Source: Vibrio sp. MEBiC08052
GTDB taxonomy: Bacteria; Pseudomonadota; Gammaproteobacteria; Enterobacterales; Vibrionaceae
Assembly (NCBI RefSeq): GCF_001506075.1
Contig: NZ_KQ947475.1
Location: 3,582,660-3,646,659 of the forward strand
Reading direction: 5' to 3'
DNA length: 64,000 bases
Shown here: positions 57,528-64,000 of the stretch, in pieces
How positions within the stretch are numbered: the stretch's first letter is position 1
How the letters are laid out: every line of letters starts with the position of its first letter
Notes under the pieces: model-generated
What the model was told of the DNA's origin: nothing
Seen by the model: the letters and a program-made list of their open reading frames with translations, nothing else
The model's database searches: none
Translations under genes and position numbers: made by a program

Positions 57528-58844
57528 GTGGTTAAGTTAATCGTTGAACGAGTGATGTCACTGTCCAGACGACAGCGTGTTTTCATCCTGGGATTACCTT
57601 TATTGGTCGGGGTTTCTTTTTATACGCTACTGAACGATCACACCACTCGTCATAGTCTTGATGTCAGCATTGCTTCAGAGAAGCAGCTTGTCGATTCGCT
57701 GATTGCTGAACAAACCCAAGTCCCCGCTGAAAACCTACCTGATTACGAGTATGTTATCCGTTCCGGAGATAACCTCAGTACCATTTTTGAACAACTTGGA
57801 TTCGGCTATCGTGATTTGTTGAAAATCATGGAAACGGATTTGAACTATTTGGCACTCGATACGATTCAGCCCGGTGATACTCTGAGATTCTGGCGGAGTA
57901 AGGATGGCAATGCCTTAGCGAAAATGTCGTTGCAATTTAGCTTAGTCAAACAGGTCGTGTATACCCGTCTGGATGATGGCAGTTATGCGTATCAAGAGAT
58001 CAAAATCCCCGGGACTTGGAAACCGTTCCCACTGATTGGTGAGATAGAAGGGTCGTTTTCACAGTCTGCCTATCGACTGGGGCTCAATAGTAATGAAATT
58101 GAGCAGATGGTCGGTTTACTGAAAGATAAAGTGAATTTCACAAAAGATTTGCGCGCTGGCGATCAGCTTGAAATTGTCCAATCGAAGCAGTTTGTCGGGG
58201 ATCAACTGACTGGCAACAGTGAAATTCAGGCGATCAAAATATTTACCCGTGGAACGGTTGTTTCCGCTTACCTGCATACTGACGGACAGTATTACGATCA
58301 GGATGGTCATAGTCTGCAAAAGGCATTTCGTCGTTACCCGACCAGCCGACACTGGCGGATGAGTTCTGGGTTTAATCCTTTCCGTCGTCATCCTGTGACG
58401 GGGCGTATTATGCCACACAACGGAACTGATTTCGCAACACCGGTCGGAACCCCCGTACTGTCTACCGGTGATGGCACGGTGATTATTGTCCGTAAGCACC
58501 CATACGCAGGGAATTATATTGTAATTCGTCATGACAGCACTTATATGACGCGTTATCTGCATCTGAGTAAGATTCTGGTTCATCGCGGACAAAAAGTGTC
58601 CCGGGGGCAAAAAATCGGATTATCCGGTCAGTCGGGAAGAGTAACTGGCGCACATCTGCACTATGAGTTGATTGTGAAGGGACGTCCGGTTGATGCCATG
58701 AAAGCCAAAATCCCGATGGCAACCTCTGTTGCCAAGAAAGAGATGAAGCAATTTATTGCGCACCGGAACAAAATGAATCAGTTACTTGAACGGCAAGAGT
58801 TAAAGCTTGCTGCGCATACAGAAGACAAGACCGATCAGAGTTAG
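57528..58844 (+). CDS. Peptidoglycan DD-endopeptidase, M23 family (ShyA-like)
   Basis: The start is GTG 57528, preceded by AAGGTGG at 57517-57523. The ~438-residue protein has an N-terminal membrane segment (about 15-35), a LysM-like/OapA region (about 70-125), a middle domain, and a C-terminal M23 LytM domain. The zinc ligands are visible as H-N-G-T-D (HxxxD, about 298) and H-L-H-Y-E (HxH near 378). Such enzymes cut peptide cross-links to let the wall grow. From memory the V. cholerae main endopeptidase ShyA is encoded in an equivalent position. Confidence 0.88.
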   Translation: MVKLIVERVMSLSRRQRVFILGLPLLVGVSFYTLLNDHTTRHSLDVSIASEKQLVDSLIAEQTQVPAENLPDYEYVIRSGDNLSTIFEQLGFGYRDLLKIMETDLNYLALDTIQPGDTLRFWRSKDGNALAKMSLQFSLVKQVVYTRLDDGSYAYQEIKIPGTWKPFPLIGEIEGSFSQSAYRLGLNSNEIEQMVGLLKDKVNFTKDLRAGDQLEIVQSKQFVGDQLTGNSEIQAIKIFTRGTVVSAYLHTDGQYYDQDGHSLQKAFRRYPTSRHWRMSSGFNPFRRHPVTGRIMPHNGTDFATPVGTPVLSTGDGTVIIVRKHPYAGNYIVIRHDSTYMTRYLHLSKILVHRGQKVSRGQKIGLSGQSGRVTGAHLHYELIVKGRPVDAMKAKIPMATSVAKKEMKQFIAHRNKMNQLLERQELKLAAHTEDKTDQS

Positions 58845-58896
58845 ATGTGTTTGTGCGGAACACGATTTATTTTTAGTGCTGGATTTATTTTTAGTA

Positions 58897-60738
58897 CTAT
58901 CGGTTTGACTCTCTCCGCCCGAGCAATTGGTGAATGACCATTTCGGGCGGTAGGGGTGCAGAGAATAGATACCCCTGAATTTGCGTACAACCCATCTCAT
59001 ATAATCGCGCCAATGATTGTTCCTCTTCCACGCCTTCTGCAACTAAATCCACATCCAATTGATTGGCAAGTTGAATGATCAAACTGACGACTTTCTCGGA
59101 TGTATCATTGCATAGCATGTTTTTGATGAATGATGCATCGATCTTGATGCAGTCGATCGGATAATTATGGATATAATTCAAGCTGGAGTAGCCGGTACCG
59201 AAGTCATCCAGCGCAACCTTAAAGCCGGTATCCCGTAGGTCTCTGAGAATATTTCGGGTGACCTGTCGTTGTGATAACAGGGCTGTTTCCGTCATTTCAA
59301 TGGTGAACTCTCCCGGATAAAAACCATAGCGCGTGATCAGTTCTTTCAGCATCTGAATATAATCACCCGGCTGGTTTAACTCATAAGCTGAACAGTTAAT
59401 ACTCAGCCTAATTTTTTGGCCTAACGATTGCTCAATTTGTTTTTTGGCAAGACAGGCGAGTTCAATAACACGATGGCCGAATTCGATAATGAGACCGGAT
59501 TGTTCTGCCGCTGCGATAAACTCGACCGGAGAGACCTCACCGAGCACTTGACTCTGCCAGCGGCAGAGCACTTCAAAATAGTTCCAGATTGATTGATGCT
59601 GTTTGACGATCGGTTGGAGCACAACATAGAGTTCCTGCGGTTCGTCGAGATTTTTGCTCAGTGCATCTCTGAGTGCATCAATCACTTGATTCTTACGGTG
59701 ATATTCCTCGCTCAGATGGGTGTCGTAACAACAAATGGCGGGCTGACAGAGCTTCTTGCTATTTTTGAGTGCCAGACTGGCGTTGAGCAGCAATTGATCT
59801 GCATCGATCGATTCTTCCTTGTATCTGGCAATACCGATACTTGCTGAGATTCTGATGTGATGGGCTGTATCTTGATATCCGGCACGAATCTGGGTGAGTA
59901 TTTTTTGGCAGACCGTGGTGGGTTGTGGCTCAAAGGTGATGAAAGCAAATTCGTCTCCGGCAATCCGAAATGTCAGTTGCTCGTCTTGAATACATGCAGA
60001 AATAGTGTGAGCAACAAATCTTAACACTTGATCACCAATATAATTGCCGTAGAGATCGTTAATGTATTTGAAGTCGTTAATATCCAGCATTCCCAGCGTA
60101 AAACTGAACTGGCTTTGGGATGCTGACACTAGCCTTTCTAACGTGTCGGCAAGAAAACTACGGTTCATCAGGTTGGTCAGGTCATCGTGGGAAACTTCAT
60201 AATTCAGGCGGTTGAGTAACACATCCGTTCGGTTGGTTTGATGTTGAAAACGACGGTATTGCATCACCACCTGCGAGACCAGACGATGCCACTGTATGAT
60301 TGTGGATGGTTCAGCAATCGGTGACTGTGTTAATGAAATAAACAGATAGATCCGATCACCGGATACCGTATGGTTCACCATGGTTCCCAGATAGCCTTCG
60401 ATTCGGTGTTTTACCAGATAATTTGCATGAGGGTAGCGTTGGTGAACCTGAGCCGGAATTAGATAATATTGATGTGGTTGATGTTCAAGTTGATACGTAA
60501 TCAGTGTATCCAGATGCGTGCCGATATCTTCATCAAACAGTTCCGTCGAAGATGCAGCGAGCAAACGTCTCTGTTGTTTAATTTTGTCGATCTCAAACAG
60601 CAAAGAAGCATTCGAATTCGTTGCCTGATGCAACATTTCGGTTGATTTCTGATAGAGAGAACAATCGGTAATCGAAATCAGTTCAGAGATCGATTGCAAA
60701 TCCACTTCGTTGAACGAGAGTGGTCCTCTTATATTCAT
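58897..60738 (-). CDS. GGDEF/EAL cyclic-di-GMP protein with N-terminal sensor region
   Basis: The 613-residue protein has a cytosolic GAF-like N-terminal region (about 20-170), a GGDEF domain (about 185-345, active-site A-G-D-E-F with D-I-N-D-F-K intact) and an EAL domain (about 355-605). The EAL catalytic set is present: F-E-V-L-C-R-W, N-C-S, M-T-E-T-A, L-D-D-F-G-T-G-Y-S-S and Q-G-Y-L-F. E-V-L is an accepted variant of E-A-L, so phosphodiesterase activity is likely. Synthase activity of the AGDEF domain is uncertain, and it could instead act as a GTP sensor. Confidence 0.9.
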   Translation of the reverse strand: MNIRGPLSFNEVDLQSISELISITDCSLYQKSTEMLHQATNSNASLLFEIDKIKQQRRLLAASSTELFDEDIGTHLDTLITYQLEHQPHQYYLIPAQVHQRYPHANYLVKHRIEGYLGTMVNHTVSGDRIYLFISLTQSPIAEPSTIIQWHRLVSQVVMQYRRFQHQTNRTDVLLNRLNYEVSHDDLTNLMNRSFLADTLERLVSASQSQFSFTLGMLDINDFKYINDLYGNYIGDQVLRFVAHTISACIQDEQLTFRIAGDEFAFITFEPQPTTVCQKILTQIRAGYQDTAHHIRISASIGIARYKEESIDADQLLLNASLALKNSKKLCQPAICCYDTHLSEEYHRKNQVIDALRDALSKNLDEPQELYVVLQPIVKQHQSIWNYFEVLCRWQSQVLGEVSPVEFIAAAEQSGLIIEFGHRVIELACLAKKQIEQSLGQKIRLSINCSAYELNQPGDYIQMLKELITRYGFYPGEFTIEMTETALLSQRQVTRNILRDLRDTGFKVALDDFGTGYSSLNYIHNYPIDCIKIDASFIKNMLCNDTSEKVVSLIIQLANQLDVDLVAEGVEEEQSLARLYEMGCTQIQGYLFSAPLPPEMVIHQLLGRRESNR

Positions 60739-60971
60739 ACTGAAAGCCTACTGACATTGTGATGTTATTTTGTTTTACCATATAACTTTGGGCTAAGAGT
60801 GATGCTTTTTCCAGTTTTTGACTCGATTTACGCCCATTGTCTGAGGTCTTGCATGGGGTTAGTCTTGAGAATAAATGAATTTGTGAGAGTATACGCGGGT
60901 TACCCGATGATGCGTTTTCCGTATGTCGGGATGATTTTGAACGCCAGCAAAAAACAGAGACGGAAATATAA

Positions 60972-61322
60972 ATGTTACAGCATGATTTTGAACAGATGGT
61001 GAAGCAAGCCTGTCAGACCGGAAGTTTACCGCTTGCACTTGCCTATTTGAAGCAGGTTGACGAGGCAGAAATTGCTTCAGCGGCTGAAGCTTTAAGCGGG
61101 CAGTTTATGATTGCAGAGATTGAGGGTGAGCAACGTATTTATCATGTAACCATCCAAGAAGATGAATCGGGAACACCTGAAGAGCTTGCTGAATACGTGA
61201 TGACTGAAGGGGATGACGTGATTCGTTTTGTCGCTTGGTTTTTCGATACTCAATTCAGTATCAAAGGTAAAGAAACCTATCAGGCTGCGGGAAAAACATA
61301 TACCCAGCCAAAGCGCAAATAG
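60972..61322 (+). CDS. Conserved small acidic protein, function unknown
   Basis: The 116-residue protein has a helical N-terminal third (TPR-like single hairpin) and a beta-rich second half with E-G-E-Q-R-I-Y-H-V-T and V-A-W-F-F-D-T-Q-F. The start at ATG 60972 has a modest upstream GACGGAA. I do not recognise a family. It stands alone, divergent from the GGDEF/EAL gene. Confidence 0.6.
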   Translation: MLQHDFEQMVKQACQTGSLPLALAYLKQVDEAEIASAAEALSGQFMIAEIEGEQRIYHVTIQEDESGTPEELAEYVMTEGDDVIRFVAWFFDTQFSIKGKETYQAAGKTYTQPKRK

Positions 61323-61389
61323 CATGATGAAGGTTGGCGTTTTCAGATGAACCAGTGATCGTAAGCGCTGATTTTGGTTACATTACTGT

Positions 61390-61420
61390 AAAAAAAAAGC
61401 CTCCCTGATCAAAGGGAGGC
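61390..61420 (-). terminator. Intrinsic terminator of the candidate small RNA
   Basis: On the minus strand GCCTCCCT (61420-61413) pairs with AGGGAGGC (61406-61399) and runs into nine T residues (61398-61390). This is a textbook Hfq-type 3' end, and no annotated gene lies immediately upstream of it on this strand. Confidence 0.9.
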
Positions 61421-61492
61421 GAAGAACATGAAGTGACCAGTGATTCTGCCGTATCACTGTGAAAGAAGCACAAACGCTGCCTGCATTTGTCA
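61391..61492 (-). ncRNA. Candidate sigma-54-dependent small RNA
   Basis: Reading leftwards, a GG-N10-GC sigma-54 promoter (61517-61504) is followed at the right distance by a ~100-nt non-coding transcript. Hairpin 1 pairs ACAAACGC (61470-61477) with GCATTTGT (61483-61490); hairpin 2 pairs CAGTGAT (61438-61444) with ATCACTG (61453-61459); the 3' end is a strong terminator (61399-61420 plus an A-run read as T on this strand). It has no protein-coding potential and is separated from the porin gene by that gene's own terminator. It does not share the Qrr core sequence. I do not recognise it. Confidence 0.65.
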
Positions 61493-61503
61493 CTCTATAG
61501 ATT

Positions 61504-61519
61504 GCAGAGTTTGTGCCAA
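61504..61519 (-). promoter_or_regulatory. Sigma-54-type promoter for the candidate small RNA
   Basis: Minus-strand TTGGCACAAACTCTGCAAT has GG (61517-61516) and GC (61505-61504) separated by exactly 10 nt. The TTGGCAC -24 box is close to consensus. No LuxO-type TTGCA-W3-TGCAA site is seen upstream, so a different activator would be needed. Confidence 0.65.
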
Positions 61520-61636
61520 GTTATTAATGTTAGTTAAATCAGTAAGTTATTTTATTTTCTGTTGTGATGTACTTTTATGTGTGCGTTACAATGGGGCAAG
61601 ATAGCGATGAAATGGTGCAGTGAGCGTCGTGTCAGG

Positions 61637-61664
61637 AAAAAAGGTCAGGCATCTCTGCCTGACC
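61637..61664 (-). terminator. Terminator of the porin gene
   Basis: Minus-strand GGTCAGGCA (61664-61656) pairs with TGCCTGACC (61651-61643) and is followed by six T (61642-61637). It lies 36 nt beyond the porin stop. Confidence 0.9.
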
Positions 61665-61699
61665 AACCGTGGATTATATGGTTCTATTTGTTGTTCGGA

Positions 61700-62656
61700 T
61701 TAGAAATCGTAACGAATACCCGCTTGGAGTTGATCGTCTTTTTTCGTCAGTTGTTCGAACTTGTAGCCGGTATAAACACGCAGGTTACCATTGAATTTAT
61801 GCTCAACTTCCAGTGCAAGATGATCGACCGTATCTTTGTTATCAACTTCCTGAAAGTTGTATACAGCGATCAGTGATGTTTTGCCGAACTTGTATTTTGC
61901 ACCTAACTCATAGTCATCGGCATCAACTTCTTTGCCGCCTGAAACGGCTGTGCCAGTTCCGTATAGGGCACCTAGTGTTAATGCATCCAGTTTAAATTGT
62001 CCGCCGATATTGAATTGGTCTTCAGAGTTAGAAGATCCACTGTCTTGAGTCACGTAACCCAGACCAACAGTCAGATTTTCAGTGAAGCCATACACAGCTG
62101 AAATACCGAAACTATCATTGTCCTTTTTGTCTGACGCAATGTAGTTCGCTTGAATGCTCAGTGCATCGAATTTACCTGAATAAACAAAGTTGTTATCACG
62201 CTTATCTTTGTTACCACCGATGAGGTCGGCAGCTTCTTCATCAAATGTGTTCATCAGATCAGTAAAGTTTGTTACCTGTACCTGAGCTGAATCTTGCTTA
62301 CCATAAGAAAACTCACCGATATTTGTGCCCATACCCGCATAGAAATAACGGTTGGTCAGGTTATCGCCATCCCCGTCTCCTTTGCTGCTACTGTTATCGA
62401 GTTCTGCTTCATATTTACCAAAGCCATACAAATCATCAGATAGTGCAGTTTTACCGACCAAGTTAACCCGTGCCCGAGATTTGTCTTTAAAACGACTATT
62501 TTTAGTCGATTCATTTTCGTCGGAAAGATTGAAACGCGCTTCGGCACGACCGCCCACTTTCAGGGTTGTGCCTTTGCTATCATAGACTGTGGCAGCAATA
62601 GAAGAGCCGGATACCAATGCTGTGAGAATGGCTGTTGTCAGAACTGCTTTTTTCAT
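61700..62656 (-). CDS. Outer-membrane porin (OmpU/OmpT-like)
   Basis: The 318-residue precursor has a signal peptide (M-K-K-A-V-L..S-I-A-A, cleavage about 22), alternating amphipathic strands of a 16-stranded porin and the C-terminal phenylalanine (I-R-Y-D-F) needed for BAM assembly. Loop residues are strongly acidic. It belongs to the general Gram-negative porin family of vibrios, but I cannot decide between OmpU and OmpT classes. Confidence 0.88.
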   Translation of the reverse strand: MKKAVLTTAILTALVSGSSIAATVYDSKGTTLKVGGRAEARFNLSDENESTKNSRFKDKSRARVNLVGKTALSDDLYGFGKYEAELDNSSSKGDGDGDNLTNRYFYAGMGTNIGEFSYGKQDSAQVQVTNFTDLMNTFDEEAADLIGGNKDKRDNNFVYSGKFDALSIQANYIASDKKDNDSFGISAVYGFTENLTVGLGYVTQDSGSSNSEDQFNIGGQFKLDALTLGALYGTGTAVSGGKEVDADDYELGAKYKFGKTSLIAVYNFQEVDNKDTVDHLALEVEHKFNGNLRVYTGYKFEQLTKKDDQLQAGIRYDF

Positions 62657-62987
62657 CTTGTTTACCTTATTCCATTGTGATTGAGCTTCTTTGCTCTTTT
62701 TTGTAATGACTGGAGTAAGTTAGAGGGGAAATATGAATATCAGATTGCAATGTTATTACTATTAGATGTTGTTTTTATTTGATTTTTTTATGACTTTTGT
62801 GAAAGTATGCGTTTAAATTGCTATTGGATGCAAATGTAAACCATAAATACATTCTTTGTATTTATGGTTTATTCCTGGCTTATATGCTTTTTTATGTATA
62901 TGAACTCACCTTGCAGTCCTGACCGAGCTAGTGAATTCGCTCATTTTGTGGTTTGATGAAACATCCTGAATCACGGTGGTAAAGATT
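62657..62987. other. Divergent region with a perfect 14-bp inverted repeat
   Basis: About 330 nt upstream of both the porin and acpH. AAACCATAAATACA (62838-62851) and TGTATTTATGGTTT (62857-62870) form a perfect inverted repeat around a 5-nt spacer. It could be an operator or a cruciform/hairpin; its location 180 nt from the porin start is compatible with regulation. Confidence 0.5.
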
Positions 62988-63596
62988 ATGAATTTTTTAG
63001 CTCACCTGCATCTTGCTCAGGCCTGTCAGTCCAGTCCGCTGGGAAATTTGTTGGGGGATTTTGTCAAAGGTGACCCGCAGGGACGCTACCCGGAGTCCGT
63101 CGTTAAGGGGATTCACTTACACCGCTTTGTTGATGCGTATACGGATCGACATCCAGTGGTGCAGGAACTGAAGTCCTGTTTCCCGGCAGAGAGTCGGCGC
63201 TTCGCACCTATCGGACTCGATTTATTTTGGGATCACTGCCTGGCCCGTGACTGGCATGATTTACATGACTACCCACTCGATACATTTTGCCAAACCGTGC
63301 GTGGGCAAATTGAGCAAGAGTTGACGTTTACGCCACCGGAATCCTTCATGCAGGTTCACCAACGGATGTGGCAAGGTCGCTGGCTGGAGTCTTATGCTGA
63401 ATTCGATAATATCGAGTTTGCTTTACAGAGAATGTCGCGCCGCTCGCCACGAATGCAGGCATTGAGCAGTTGTACCCCGGCACTGAAAGCACATTATGTA
63501 CATTTGTATACCGCTTTTGCTGAGTTGTACCCACAGGTGCTGGCAGCGACAAAGACCAAATGTATGGAGATGGGGCTATCCGATACGAACAACTAA
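62988..63596 (+). CDS. acpH: Acyl carrier protein phosphodiesterase (DUF479)
   Basis: 202 residues starting M-N-F-L-A-H-L-H-L-A, the signature start of AcpH. It has G-N-L-L-G-D-F-V-K-G, a D-x-x-T-D-R-H motif and D-H-C-L-A-R-D-W, which form the HD-type metal site. The enzyme removes the 4'-phosphopantetheine group from ACP. Start ATG 62988 is preferred to a GTG four codons upstream because it gives the family's N-terminus. Confidence 0.92.
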   Translation: MNFLAHLHLAQACQSSPLGNLLGDFVKGDPQGRYPESVVKGIHLHRFVDAYTDRHPVVQELKSCFPAESRRFAPIGLDLFWDHCLARDWHDLHDYPLDTFCQTVRGQIEQELTFTPPESFMQVHQRMWQGRWLESYAEFDNIEFALQRMSRRSPRMQALSSCTPALKAHYVHLYTAFAELYPQVLAATKTKCMEMGLSDTNN

Positions 63597-63613
63597 AATT
63601 GGCGCTCACAATT

Positions 63614-64000
63614 TTATATCGTGGCTTCTTTGGCGGCATGTATCCGCCGAACTCTTTCACCAAGCATGATAAACATCAGGCAGCAGCCTCCCATACTGCA
63701 AACGACTGTCGCAAGATAGAGGGTATTGCTATCCGGCAAGCGTGCAAAGTAAGTCGAGATTAGGCTGACGAGAATCATTTGTAAACTGCTGTAGAGCGCA
63801 CTCATTTTGCCGCCGGATGTTGCCGGAAACAGTTGCAGTGCTGATGCAATGGTATTACTGAATATCAGTGCCTGACCGAATGTTGCAATCATGAACGGGA
63901 AAATCACCACATAAATATTCTGGTATCCGCTCAGATTGGCACCAATCATCACTGCACCGGCTGCAAGGATCAACAGTCCCCCGAGCACACATGAAAAGTA
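63614..64000 (-). CDS. MFS multidrug transporter (Bcr/CflA or EmrD-like), C-terminal part
   Basis: The frame is open to the right edge, so this is the last ~128 residues of a longer gene. It shows four hydrophobic segments in the pattern of helices 9-12 of MFS drug exporters, with the G-Q-A-L-I-F-S-N-T-I-A-S-A-L and S-G-G-K-M-S-A-L-Y-S-S-L-Q motifs common in Bcr/CflA-type proteins. Convergent with acpH, 17 nt apart. Confidence 0.75.
   Translation of the reverse strand, partial: YFSCVLGGLLILAAGAVMIGANLSGYQNIYVVIFPFMIATFGQALIFSNTIASALQLFPATSGGKMSALYSSLQMILVSLISTYFARLPDSNTLYLATVVCSMGGCCLMFIMLGERVRRIHAAKEATI

Overview
The window looks like a piece of a Vibrio genome. The evidence is a type VI secretion (T6SS) cluster ending in tssA-tssM-vasL order, a Qrr quorum-regulatory RNA with its own sigma-54 promoter, an OmpU/OmpT-like porin, and a run of genes (DUF368, YbgA-type protein, MerR regulator, photolyase, L,D-transpeptidase, lpp, DEAD-box helicase, chemoreceptor, pstSCAB, M23 endopeptidase, GGDEF/EAL protein). 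From memory this order resembles part of V. cholerae chromosome II, so a second chromosome is the likely source. The strain is not V. cholerae itself; I cannot name the species.

Left part (1-26.7 kb) is largely accessory. It begins with the end of a T6SS cluster (1-4823). Next come three AT-rich small genes including a DUF3010 protein (5467-6587), a complete IS1111-type element with a recognisable guide-RNA end (about 6774-8122), an S-type pyocin/nuclease toxin with a SUKH-type immunity gene (8394-10259), and decayed pieces (an MNT nucleotidyltransferase stub, a frameshifted gene). These are followed by an AraC regulator, a leuA-type isopropylmalate synthase, a secreted trypsin-like protease, a beta-glucoside PTS/6-phospho-beta-glucosidase operon divergent from gntK over tandem GntR-type operators, and a seven-gene arsenic operon (arsR-arsC-arsH-acr3-arsP-trx-arsC). 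A dispersed intergenic repeat made of successive hairpins occurs in at least five full or partial copies in this part (4951, 6640, 8361, 15576, 20741), always in the same orientation and always beside accessory genes. Stem positions covary between copies, so the fold seems conserved. This is the most interesting undescribed structure I can see.

Right part (26.7-64 kb) is mostly core chromosome: two chemoreceptors, an ABC exporter, glgX, a Sel1-repeat protein, sstT, the DUF368 lipid-carrier translocase, qrr, an MFS carrier, a tandem pair of TPR proteins (one an active-looking diguanylate cyclase, the other with a degenerate GGDEF), and a photolyase operon with a MerR regulator. It continues with an L,D-transpeptidase facing its presumed substrate lpp, a DEAD-box helicase, the pstSCAB phosphate transporter with Pho boxes and no phoU, a YjiH-type membrane protein, a stand-alone CBM48-like protein, a ShyA-like cell-wall endopeptidase, a GGDEF/EAL protein, a porin, acpH, and the end of an MFS drug transporter. 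Between the small gene at 60972 and the porin lies a second sigma-54-type promoter reading leftwards into a roughly 100-nt structured, terminator-ended transcript. It is a candidate unnamed small RNA.

Functional names rest on motif and family recognition from the sequence alone. No database search was run.
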